Source: Laspinema olomoucense D3b
Lineage (GTDB): Bacteria > Cyanobacteriota > Cyanobacteriia > Cyanobacteriales > Laspinemataceae
Direction of reading: 5' to 3'
Assembly: GCF_025370785.1 (NCBI RefSeq)
Contig: NZ_JAMXFA010000032.1
Location: 1-64,000, forward strand
DNA: 64,000 nucleotides
Positions 56,588-64,000 of this stretch are shown here, piece by piece; within the stretch, counting starts at the first letter, position 1, and each line of letters starts with the position of its first letter. A program made the translations under genes and the position numbers. The notes beneath the pieces were generated by a model. The model did no database searches, was not told the DNA's origin, and saw only the letters and a program-made list of their open reading frames with translations.

Positions 56588-56712
56588 GGTTTATAACACT
56601 CCCGCAGGACATTTAAACCCCGATTGATCGCCCTTTAAGATTCGGGTCAAGGCTGTTCCATCGCCTTGCTCTAGCTGGAGATATCTAAAGGGTTTGAGGA
56701 ATCGAGGAACTG

Positions 56713-59112
56713 CTAGAATTCTGATTTTGACCCGATGAGAAAATAGGTATTCATTTCTCCCTTTCCTTTCACCGCAATCGGTCCGCGTTTTTCTAATTCA
56801 TAATGCTCCCGCAATAAATAATAGGTGGTTTCGCTGACTTGAATTCGTCCGGGTAAACTGTGAGATTCCATGCGGCTGGCAATGTTTACCGTGTCCCCCC
56901 ACAGGTCATAAATAAACTTTTTGATGCCAATTACTCCTGCTACCACGGGTCCGCTATGAATGCCAATCCGAATGCTAAAAGACTGCTCACTTTGCTGATT
57001 AAATTGGCTCAAGGCGGTTTGCATATCGAGGGCCATATCTGCGATCGCCTCGGCATGATCTTCCCGTTCGGTGGGCAATCCCGCCACCACCATATAGGCA
57101 TCTCCAATGGTTTTAATTTTTTCCAGTTGATGCAATTCAGTGAGGCGATCAAAGGCCGAAAAAATTAAATTCAGCAACTCAACCACTTCCAGGGCCGAAA
57201 GTTCCGAAGCAATTTCGGTAAAGCCTACCAGATCCGCAAATAAAACCGTGACATTGGCATAAGTTTCCGCGATACTGTTGGGTTCCAGCTTGAGGCGATC
57301 GACGATGGGTTCCGGTAAAATATTCAACAGCAAATTTTCGGTTTTCTTTTGTTGTTTTTGCAGGGCTTTTTCTACCCTAATTCGTTCGGTGATATTCCGG
57401 AAAATTCCCCGAATAGCGACGGGGTGGCCTTCTAAATACTTACAATTCATACTGCCTTGTAAGAAGATTGTCTGACCGGATTTCGTCATAAATTCAGCGG
57501 TGACTTCATCCAGGGTTTCCCCAGCAAAGATGCGGTCAAAGCGGTCTTGATACTGGGGTTTACTTTGGGGATGCAGAAGTTCAAACACCGTCAGGCGCTC
57601 TAGGTCGGCTTCACTGTATCCCAGGGTTTCTTTCCAGGCACGATTGACATACAAAAAACGACCTTCTATAGAAACACTCTGAATCAAATCACTGGCATTT
57701 TCAAATAAATCGCGATAGCGTTCTTCGCTTTCTTGGAGGGCAATTTCGGCTTGTTTACGTTTGATAAATTGACCAATCTGGCTGGCGATCGCACTACAAG
57801 TTGCCATCAAATCTTCATCAATCGTCTGGACATCGCGGCTATAGAACCCAATCACCCCAAGCAATTCTGAGGATGGCTCCACCAGGGGTTCAGTTTCCGA
57901 AGCGTCACCGAAAATCGGGAAGGCAAACCCAGTGTTCAAACCCGCTTGCACTAAGTATTCTGTTCCGGGACAGGCGATCGCTTCCCTCGGGAGATCCGCT
58001 GTCCACACTGCCTCATGACTCGCCCACACATGACCAGGTAATCCTTCACCCTCGGCTAACTGCGTCTTTCTGTTCTGGTGCAACCCGTCCCATTCCGGGG
58101 TCTGGCGATGCCACAGTTGCAGACAAGTGAGACAATCTGGTTGCTGTTCTGACTCCCTGGATACCTCAGACAGATAGTCCCCGCCTCCATCCCGCATTTG
58201 CACCTGCCAAATTTCGCCGACATCCCACTCTAAACTGTCACATAAAGCAGGTAACAGTTTTGGTACTGCCTCGACCAAATTCGCCGATTCGGATAAAATC
58301 CGCATCGTCGCCGATTGTGCTAAATTCCGTTGTTGTTTGCGCTTGCGATCGGTGATATCCCGACCGATATAAACTAAATCGGGAATATCGGCGGCGGAAA
58401 CATCAATCACTGCACAGGAAAATCCTACATATACTTTTTTCCGAGTTTTGGTATGGCAAACGATTTCTACCGGGGCTAATCCGGGTTCATCTCGATCAAT
58501 TTGGGATAGGAAAAAATCTTTAACCAAATCCTGATGAATTCCGACAATTTGGGAAATGCCTTTTCCCAGTAATTCGGCCTCAGAATACTCAAATAAATCT
58601 AGGGTACTCTGATTAACTTTTTTGATTAAACCCGTTTCACTGGTGACGATTAATGCCTCCGCCATCGAGGAGAGAATTTGCTCGATATAGCGTTTGGATT
58701 CAAAGAGGGCAGCCAGGAGGAGATGGGTTTCATTAGTGGCTTGGACTAATCGCTGTTCCAAGCTCATGCGATCGGTGACATCTTCTAAAAAAACGATGAG
58801 CTGTTGGCCCTGAACCTGGTCATCTTGAACGACATACATATCAAAATACACCGGCTTCCCTGCTTCGGTAAACCGGCTCAGGGATTTTAAATCAAAGCTC
58901 ATCTGCCGCCCTTCTAAAACCTCCTGTAAGAGGTCCTCTACTCCGATCAATTCAGGGAAAGCAAGGCCCACCTCGTCATTGACTTGAATGGGACCGGGAG
59001 AATCCGAAAATCGGTTCACTCCCTCGGAGGTTTTACGGATGGTTAAGGCTGAATCGAGGATCAGATACTCAATGCCGTGGACAACTAAAAATTTTTTAAA
59101 GAAGGGGTTCAT
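56713..59112 (-). CDS. PAS-GAF-PAS class III adenylate cyclase
   Basis: 799 residues. An N-terminal PAS-like module (1-120: EYLILDSALTIRKTSEGVNR, VGLAFPELIGVEDLLQEVLE) is homologous to that of the hybrid kinase encoded upstream. Then PAS (about 140-255), GAF (about 270-440), PAS (about 450-575), the helix LLLNILPEPIVDRL, and the cyclase domain (about 600-795: VLFADLVGFTEI, IKTIGDAYMVVAGLP, YDLWGDTVNIASRMES). Residues for ATP use (K, D) are present. Its ATG (59112) overlaps the stop of the upstream hybrid-kinase gene by 17 bp, suggesting co-translation. No membrane segments, so cytosolic. Confidence 0.92.
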   Translation of the reverse strand: MNPFFKKFLVVHGIEYLILDSALTIRKTSEGVNRFSDSPGPIQVNDEVGLAFPELIGVEDLLQEVLEGRQMSFDLKSLSRFTEAGKPVYFDMYVVQDDQVQGQQLIVFLEDVTDRMSLEQRLVQATNETHLLLAALFESKRYIEQILSSMAEALIVTSETGLIKKVNQSTLDLFEYSEAELLGKGISQIVGIHQDLVKDFFLSQIDRDEPGLAPVEIVCHTKTRKKVYVGFSCAVIDVSAADIPDLVYIGRDITDRKRKQQRNLAQSATMRILSESANLVEAVPKLLPALCDSLEWDVGEIWQVQMRDGGGDYLSEVSRESEQQPDCLTCLQLWHRQTPEWDGLHQNRKTQLAEGEGLPGHVWASHEAVWTADLPREAIACPGTEYLVQAGLNTGFAFPIFGDASETEPLVEPSSELLGVIGFYSRDVQTIDEDLMATCSAIASQIGQFIKRKQAEIALQESEERYRDLFENASDLIQSVSIEGRFLYVNRAWKETLGYSEADLERLTVFELLHPQSKPQYQDRFDRIFAGETLDEVTAEFMTKSGQTIFLQGSMNCKYLEGHPVAIRGIFRNITERIRVEKALQKQQKKTENLLLNILPEPIVDRLKLEPNSIAETYANVTVLFADLVGFTEIASELSALEVVELLNLIFSAFDRLTELHQLEKIKTIGDAYMVVAGLPTEREDHAEAIADMALDMQTALSQFNQQSEQSFSIRIGIHSGPVVAGVIGIKKFIYDLWGDTVNIASRMESHSLPGRIQVSETTYYLLREHYELEKRGPIAVKGKGEMNTYFLIGSKSEF

Positions 59113-61894
59113 TCTCCCAGGCTCGCTCTACAAAAATAACGAATGCTTGATAGGCTTCAGTTAATTGAGCGAATAAATCAGATAGATTACCTGCTTTACC
59201 TTGCTTAGCCTCTCGTTCCAATTGGGCCGCAATACCACAAATTTGTTGAGCTCCCACATTCCCACTGGCACCTTTAATATAATGCGCTTCTTGTTTGAGG
59301 GTGGCAAAGTCTTCTAAGGAAACGCTTTGGAGTGATACAATATGGGTTTGTAGTTCTTCAATAAATGTTTCTAGCAGCTCTTTCCTAAAACCCGAATCTC
59401 CTTGAGAAATTCGTTCAAGACGCTCCAGATCCAGGATCTGGTCTCCGGAGGAGCGATCGCCCGAGTTAACGGGTTGAAAGCTAACTCTTGCTCCGCTCAA
59501 TTGATTTACCCATTTTGATAGTATAGCCTGAAGTTGTTCCGGACAGACTGGCTTACTAATATAATCATCCATTCCTGCGGCTAAACATTTTTCCCGGTCC
59601 TCCTTCATGGCATGAGCAGTCATGGCGATGATCACGGTATGCCGGGGGTTACGCACTGGAGAATCCCCGGTTTCCTGTTCTAAGCGGCGGATCTCTGCGG
59701 TGACTTGATATCCGTCGAGTACCGGCATTTGGCAATCCATCAAAATGATGTGATAAGAATGATCCTGCCATAATTTCAGTGCTTCTTCACCCTGATTGGC
59801 AATATCCGCTTGATATCCTAATAACTCCAGTTGTTTAATGGCTACTTTTTGATTAACGGGATTATCTTCAGCCAACAGCATTTTAATCGGAGTTTGTCCG
59901 ATGTTAATCTTATCTTTGGGATAGGAAACCCGGTCCGGCTCTATTGCTACAGCTAGACCTACTGCACGACAAATAACTTCCAGAAAACGTGCAGGTTTAA
60001 TGGGTTTAATCAGACACTGGCAAAATCCACTGGTTAAGGCCGTTTTGACGAAATTGCGCTGATGGGTTGCAGCGATCGCAATTAAAGGAATGCTGGCAAA
60101 TCGGGAATCCTGTTTAATTTGTTCGCCTAAGGCAATTCCCGTGATATCTGGCATTTCTAAATCAATAACAATTAGGTCATATTCTATCCCTTCCTCCCAT
60201 TGGTTTTGCAAGAAATTAAACGCTGTGGCACTCTCGGTTTCCTCCACGTCGATTCCCCAACTGGTGACGCGATCGCCAATCACCATTCGCACCACTTCAC
60301 TATTAGCGACGACTAACAGAGATAGACCCGATATTTCCGGGGGTGAGGATAGCTTATTAAGGGAAATCTCAGGCTTTGTAAAGGGAACTTTAAACCAAAA
60401 ATTAGACCCTTCTCCTTCCCGACTTTCTACCCCAATCTCTCCCCCCATCAGGGTCACTAGCTGTTGGCAAATTGCCAGTCCTAACCCCGTTCCTCCATAT
60501 TCCCGGGTTGTCGAGGAATCCACTTGGGAAAAGGGTTGAAACAGCTTACCTTGGTTTTCGGGGGCAATCCCGATTCCTGTATCAATGACCGAGAACAACA
60601 AAGTCGCTGAATTGGAAGTTTCGGCCACTCGTTCGACTTGCAGGACGACATATCCCTCCTCAGTAAACTTAATTGCATTTCCCATCAGATTGGTGAGAAT
60701 TTGCCGCAATCGGGAGCTATCTCCCCGCAACCCCAGGGGGATACCCTCCTCGATAAATGAGGCAACTTCTACGGATTTTAAATGAGCTTGCGGGGCCAAT
60801 AAATCGATGATTTCTTCCACCGTAGTGCCTAGGTTGAAATCTAATAGTTCTAAGTGCATCTCTCCCGCTTCGAGTTTCGAGAGGTCTAAAATTTCATCAA
60901 TCAAGGTTAAAAGGGCATCCCCACTGGTGCGAATTGTGTCGATAAAGTCCCGCTGTTCAGCGGTCAAAGCTGTTTCTAATAATAACCCAGTCATCCCCAA
61001 AACTGCATTCATCGGGGTCCGAATTTCATGGCTCATATTCGCTAAGAAGTAACTTTTTGCGGTGGAAGCCTGTTCCGCTTCTCGACGGGCACGATCCAGT
61101 TCTGCCGTGGCCCGTTGACGCTCTGTAATGTCTCGGCCAATATAAACTAAATCCCCATAATCATCGAGTTCGGTACCAATGGCTGCAATAGAGAAAGAAA
61201 CAATGATACTTTCTCCTTTTTTCGTCCGACAAATGCCTTCAGCCGTTGTTAAGAAGGTAGGTTCAGTGGGGGCTGGGTTACCCCGGTCATGGGTTAAAAT
61301 GTCTTCGCTTTCAATCAGCATAGAAATTGGCTGACCGAGCAGTTCTGAGTCTTGGGAATAACCAAATAAATTAACGGCGGCGGGATTGACACTTTGAATC
61401 CGACCCCGGCGATCGGTCACCAACAATGCATCAGCCATTGAGGTGATAATTTTATCGGTGTAGGATTTAGCTGCCTCTAGGCTAGAAAGGAGCAGGTTAG
61501 CTTCATTGATGCGTTGCACTAATTCTTGCTTTAATACCATCGTTTCTGTGGTATTTTCTAAAAGAATTAGCGATCGCCGTTCCTCGGTTTCAGCTCTTGT
61601 CGGGTCGGAGATCAAGTACAAATCGAAATAAAGAGGGTCACGGGATTCTATAATCCGGGCAATTCCTTTGATTTCAAACGCCTCCTGTTGTCCTTGAAAG
61701 ATCGCCCGGAATACCTCTTCGAGTCCGATGAGTTCGGGAAATCCCAGCCGGACATCCTCTCCCACCCCGACTCTAGCGCCCCCGGATGCAAATTCCATCG
61801 CGCCAGCAGATGCCTCAATTATGTACCAGTGGCGATCAACGCCTAGGTACTCCATGTGGCGAGGAGTGAGTAGTTTATGGAGAATCGGATTCAT
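59096..61894 (-). CDS. Hybrid histidine kinase PAS-PAS-HisKA-REC-REC-Hpt
   Basis: About 932 residues from ATG 61894 ([20 protein letters not shown]); the in-frame ATG at 61912 adds six. I prefer 61894 because it aligns with the cyclase N-terminus [20 protein letters not shown]. After the shared module and a PAS domain comes HisKA with [18 protein letters not shown], HATPase_c with [20 protein letters not shown], a first receiver ([15 protein letters not shown]), a second receiver ([16 protein letters not shown]), and a C-terminal Hpt ([20 protein letters not shown]) with its phospho-His. This is a full phosphorelay in one chain. Its gene overlaps the cyclase gene, so the two likely act together on one sensory input. 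Confidence 0.93.
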   Translation of the reverse strand: MNPILHKLLTPRHMEYLGVDRHWYIIEASAGAMEFASGGARVGVGEDVRLGFPELIGLEEVFRAIFQGQQEAFEIKGIARIIESRDPLYFDLYLISDPTRAETEERRSLILLENTTETMVLKQELVQRINEANLLLSSLEAAKSYTDKIITSMADALLVTDRRGRIQSVNPAAVNLFGYSQDSELLGQPISMLIESEDILTHDRGNPAPTEPTFLTTAEGICRTKKGESIIVSFSIAAIGTELDDYGDLVYIGRDITERQRATAELDRARREAEQASTAKSYFLANMSHEIRTPMNAVLGMTGLLLETALTAEQRDFIDTIRTSGDALLTLIDEILDLSKLEAGEMHLELLDFNLGTTVEEIIDLLAPQAHLKSVEVASFIEEGIPLGLRGDSSRLRQILTNLMGNAIKFTEEGYVVLQVERVAETSNSATLLFSVIDTGIGIAPENQGKLFQPFSQVDSSTTREYGGTGLGLAICQQLVTLMGGEIGVESREGEGSNFWFKVPFTKPEISLNKLSSPPEISGLSLLVVANSEVVRMVIGDRVTSWGIDVEETESATAFNFLQNQWEEGIEYDLIVIDLEMPDITGIALGEQIKQDSRFASIPLIAIAATHQRNFVKTALTSGFCQCLIKPIKPARFLEVICRAVGLAVAIEPDRVSYPKDKINIGQTPIKMLLAEDNPVNQKVAIKQLELLGYQADIANQGEEALKLWQDHSYHIILMDCQMPVLDGYQVTAEIRRLEQETGDSPVRNPRHTVIIAMTAHAMKEDREKCLAAGMDDYISKPVCPEQLQAILSKWVNQLSGARVSFQPVNSGDRSSGDQILDLERLERISQGDSGFRKELLETFIEELQTHIVSLQSVSLEDFATLKQEAHYIKGASGNVGAQQICGIAAQLEREAKQGKAGNLSDLFAQLTEAYQAFVIFVERAWENEPLL

Positions 61895-62468
61895 TCGGCG
61901 TTTCAGGTTCACGACAGAAACAGTCTGGGCTATTTATTTAGTATGCCCAATCGGCTAACTTGCTTACTAACCGTTCCTTAAATGGATCAAAAGGGGGCGA
62001 TTTCACGGACTGACACCGCCACCATACCGGGTGTATTGCTTTTGTATTTTATCCCTTAGTATTCAGTTTTTAATCAAAAAGTTTTAACGGTTATCATGAT
62101 TTTGATTCATATTTAACCCCGGCGCCGATTAAACTTCCCCTAGACTTAGGGAGCCGGTATGGTAAAATAAAATAATATTTGTTTTTATCCTCAAAGGTTC
62201 AGGGTCCTAAGAATAGGCAGGGAGAGGTTCAGGCTTAGAAAATCCTCCGTGGGAATCTGGAACCTTCCAACGGGCGATCGGGCCAACTTTTAGAATAAAA
62301 TCACGGATTGCTTAAAAAGTGTCAAACTCACGGCGGTGGAATCCTCCTGGGAGCTTGGGCAATCGAATTGGGGAAAATGGCGACAATACAGTATTGCGGC
62401 CATTTAGGGTGCGGTTAAACCGAAAAGTTAATGGGTAAAGAAAACGATCAGCTTGGGTTGTTGAGTGC
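61895..62468. other. Intergenic region with distant inverted repeat
   Basis: About 570 bp between divergent genes. A perfect 10-bp inverted repeat ACCATACCGG (62021-62030) / CCGGTATGGT (62154-62163) is separated by 123 bp and is A/T-rich inside. No riboswitch core I recognise and no gene; promoters for both the hybrid kinase and the GGDEF-EAL regulator must lie here. Confidence 0.45.
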
Positions 62469-64000
62469 ATGAAAAAGAAAATACTGGTTGTCGAAGATGA
62501 AAATTCGTTTCGCAAAACCGTCCTCAAAATCCTGAGTTTGGAAGGTTTTGAAGCCATTGGGGCAGAAAATGGTCGCACCGGGGTAACATTGGCACAAACT
62601 GAACAGCCCGATTTAATTTTGTGCGATATTATGATGCCGGGGCTGGATGGTTATGAAGTGTTGACCATCCTCCAGCAGGACCCCACCACGGCAACAATCC
62701 CGTTTATCTGTTTAACTGCCCAGGAGGACCGTTCCGCCATGCGCCGGGGGATGGAACTAGGAGCGAGTGATTATCTGACGAAACCTTTTACTCGGACGGA
62801 ACTGATGGGTGCGATCGCCACCCAACTCGGCAAACGGGAACGCCTCAAGCAGCAACAGAATAATGCTGTCCAAGAGGCGATCGCCCAACTCAACGACCTT
62901 GTTTATTACGACAGCTTAACCAATCTCCCGAATCGATTAATGTTGCGCGATCGCTTCGAGCGCACCCTCACCACCAACCCTCATCAACCCTGCTTCATCC
63001 CCGTAGCCATCCTCAGTTTAGACCAGCTCAACCGCTTTAACAATACCCTCGGAACCGACTACAGCGACTTATTACTCCAAGCCGTCACCGAGCGTACCCT
63101 GCGGTATGTGGGACCCGAAGGGACCGTCGCCCGGTTAAACAGCGAGCAACTGGCCTTAATTTTGCCCCCCTTGACGGAAAAACCGCAAGTGGAAGAAACA
63201 GCGCGTCGAATCCTCGGCCTATTTTCCACCTTTTTTAGTATCTTAAACGACGAAGTATTTCTTACGAGTAGCATTGGCATCGCCATCTATCCCGATGATG
63301 GTCAAGAAATTGATAGCTTGCTCAAATCCGCTAACTTAGCCATGCACCAAGCCAAAGAACTAGGGGGAAATTGCTATCAACTTTACACCTCAGCCATTGA
63401 AGAGAAATCTTACGATCGCCTCATGCTAGAAATGAGCTTGCGGCAGGCATTAGACCGCAATGAATTCATCCTTTACTATCAGCCCCAAGTTCACTTAAAA
63501 ACCGGAAAAATAGTCGCCGCTGAAGCCCTGGTCCGGTGGCTCCATCCCGACCGAGGCTTAATTTCCCCCGCCGAATTTATTCCCCTAGCCGAAGAAACCG
63601 GACTGATTGTGCGCCTCGATGAATGGGTCTTGCAAAATGCCTGCGAACAAGCCAAAATCTGGCAACAGGCCGGGTATCAACTCACCATTGCAGTCAACTT
63701 ATCCGGACTGCAATTTAATCAACCCGGTTTAACCCAGCGCATCATTCATATTATCCGAGAAAGCCAAGTTAATCCCTGTCATGTAGAAATTGAACTCACC
63801 GAGAGCGCCCTCGTCCAAAATCCTGAACTCGCCATCTGCATCCTCAGAGACCTCAAAGACTTCTCCCTACAACTTTCTTTAGATGATTTTGGAACCGGCT
63901 ATTCTTCCTTGAGTTATTTGCAGCAATTTCCCTTCGATACACTAAAAATAGACCGCTCTTTTGTTAGAGACTTGCTGAGTAGCTCCAAAAATGCCGCCAT
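62469..64000 (+). CDS. Response regulator with degenerate GGDEF and intact EAL (partial)
   Basis: Starts at ATG 62469 (MKKKILVVEDENSFRKTV) and continues past the window end. Receiver domain D52-type (CDIMMPGLDGYE), K in LTKPF. The GGDEF-like domain follows: where the signature should be, it reads RLNSEQLALIL (N224-L228), so it is catalytically dead. The EAL domain begins at E352 (AAEALVRWLHP), with ELTESAL, LDDFGTGYSSLSYL and LKIDRSF visible, so phosphodiesterase activity against c-di-GMP is expected. The degenerate GGDEF may bind GTP as an allosteric sensor, as in other dual-domain proteins. The stop codon is beyond position 64000. Confidence 0.93.
   Translation, partial: MKKKILVVEDENSFRKTVLKILSLEGFEAIGAENGRTGVTLAQTEQPDLILCDIMMPGLDGYEVLTILQQDPTTATIPFICLTAQEDRSAMRRGMELGASDYLTKPFTRTELMGAIATQLGKRERLKQQQNNAVQEAIAQLNDLVYYDSLTNLPNRLMLRDRFERTLTTNPHQPCFIPVAILSLDQLNRFNNTLGTDYSDLLLQAVTERTLRYVGPEGTVARLNSEQLALILPPLTEKPQVEETARRILGLFSTFFSILNDEVFLTSSIGIAIYPDDGQEIDSLLKSANLAMHQAKELGGNCYQLYTSAIEEKSYDRLMLEMSLRQALDRNEFILYYQPQVHLKTGKIVAAEALVRWLHPDRGLISPAEFIPLAEETGLIVRLDEWVLQNACEQAKIWQQAGYQLTIAVNLSGLQFNQPGLTQRIIHIIRESQVNPCHVEIELTESALVQNPELAICILRDLKDFSLQLSLDDFGTGYSSLSYLQQFPFDTLKIDRSFVRDLLSSSKNAA

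Overview
The window is chromosomal DNA of a filamentous, non-heterocystous-type cyanobacterium (Oscillatoriales-like). The evidence is very frequent HIP1 octamers (GCGATCGC) inside and between genes, photosynthesis-lineage genes (a CpcT/CpeT-type bilin lyase, Thf1/Psb29, Ycf34, oxygen-dependent HemF), many WD40, Ser/Thr-kinase, CHAT and PAS/GAF signalling giants, and typical cyanobacterial dispersed palindromes. No rRNA, tRNA or CRISPR array was recognised. The species cannot be named from the sequence alone.

Layout. 0-6.6 kb: housekeeping genes (mrp, hemF, a STAS protein, cpcT-like, thf1, a phosphoribosyltransferase, tsaB), opened by a 10-bp G-rich minisatellite. 6.7-12 kb: three minus-strand signalling genes, namely a 7-repeat WD40 protein, a Cys-motif Ser/Thr kinase with TPRs, and a membrane-anchored coiled-coil WD40 protein. 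12.2-15 kb: a compact controlled type II restriction-modification system (C5-cytosine methyltransferase, HNH-type nuclease, controller protein, twin C-boxes) bracketed by a 25-bp imperfect direct repeat. 15.5-23.3 kb: a probable phosphorelay of a giant CBS/cyanobacteriochrome/PAS/HisKA_2 kinase and two receiver-histidine kinases. 23.7-25.3 kb: ycf34 and a CCA-adding-type nucleotidyltransferase, divergent. 25.4-27.2 kb: a decayed CHAT-WD40 gene. 27.4-32.8 kb: a 1783-residue kinase-ATPase-GAF-PP2C protein. 33-37.2 kb: an FAD oxidoreductase, a YaaW-like protein, an O-antigen-ligase-like membrane protein and a small conserved protein.

37.5-45.4 kb is the most interesting stretch. After an IS110-type transposase remnant comes a co-directional cluster: NTP_transf_5-type nucleotidyltransferase, a PqqD-like peptide-recognition protein whose own C-terminus looks like a RiPP leader plus a short core, an HPr-kinase-like P-loop protein, three small GT2 glycosyltransferases, an SDR oxidoreductase, and a second nucleotidyltransferase-like protein with a degraded active site. 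HPr-kinase-like, NTP_transf_5 and PqqD proteins are known companions of lasso-peptide-type clusters, but no cyclase or leader protease is present. I propose an undescribed self-contained 'RRE-precursor fusion' peptide or glycan modification system; this is inference.

45.7-64 kb: a Uma2-family protein, a TPR-CHAT protease-like protein, a DUF928 secreted protein, three class III nucleotide cyclases with different sensors (CHASE2-PAS, CHASE4-HAMP, PAS-GAF-PAS), a SlyD-like FKBP, a hybrid kinase (HisKA-REC-REC-Hpt) that overlaps one cyclase gene and shares its N-terminal module, and a response regulator with degenerate GGDEF and intact EAL cut by the window end. cAMP, c-di-GMP and His-Asp signalling therefore sit side by side.
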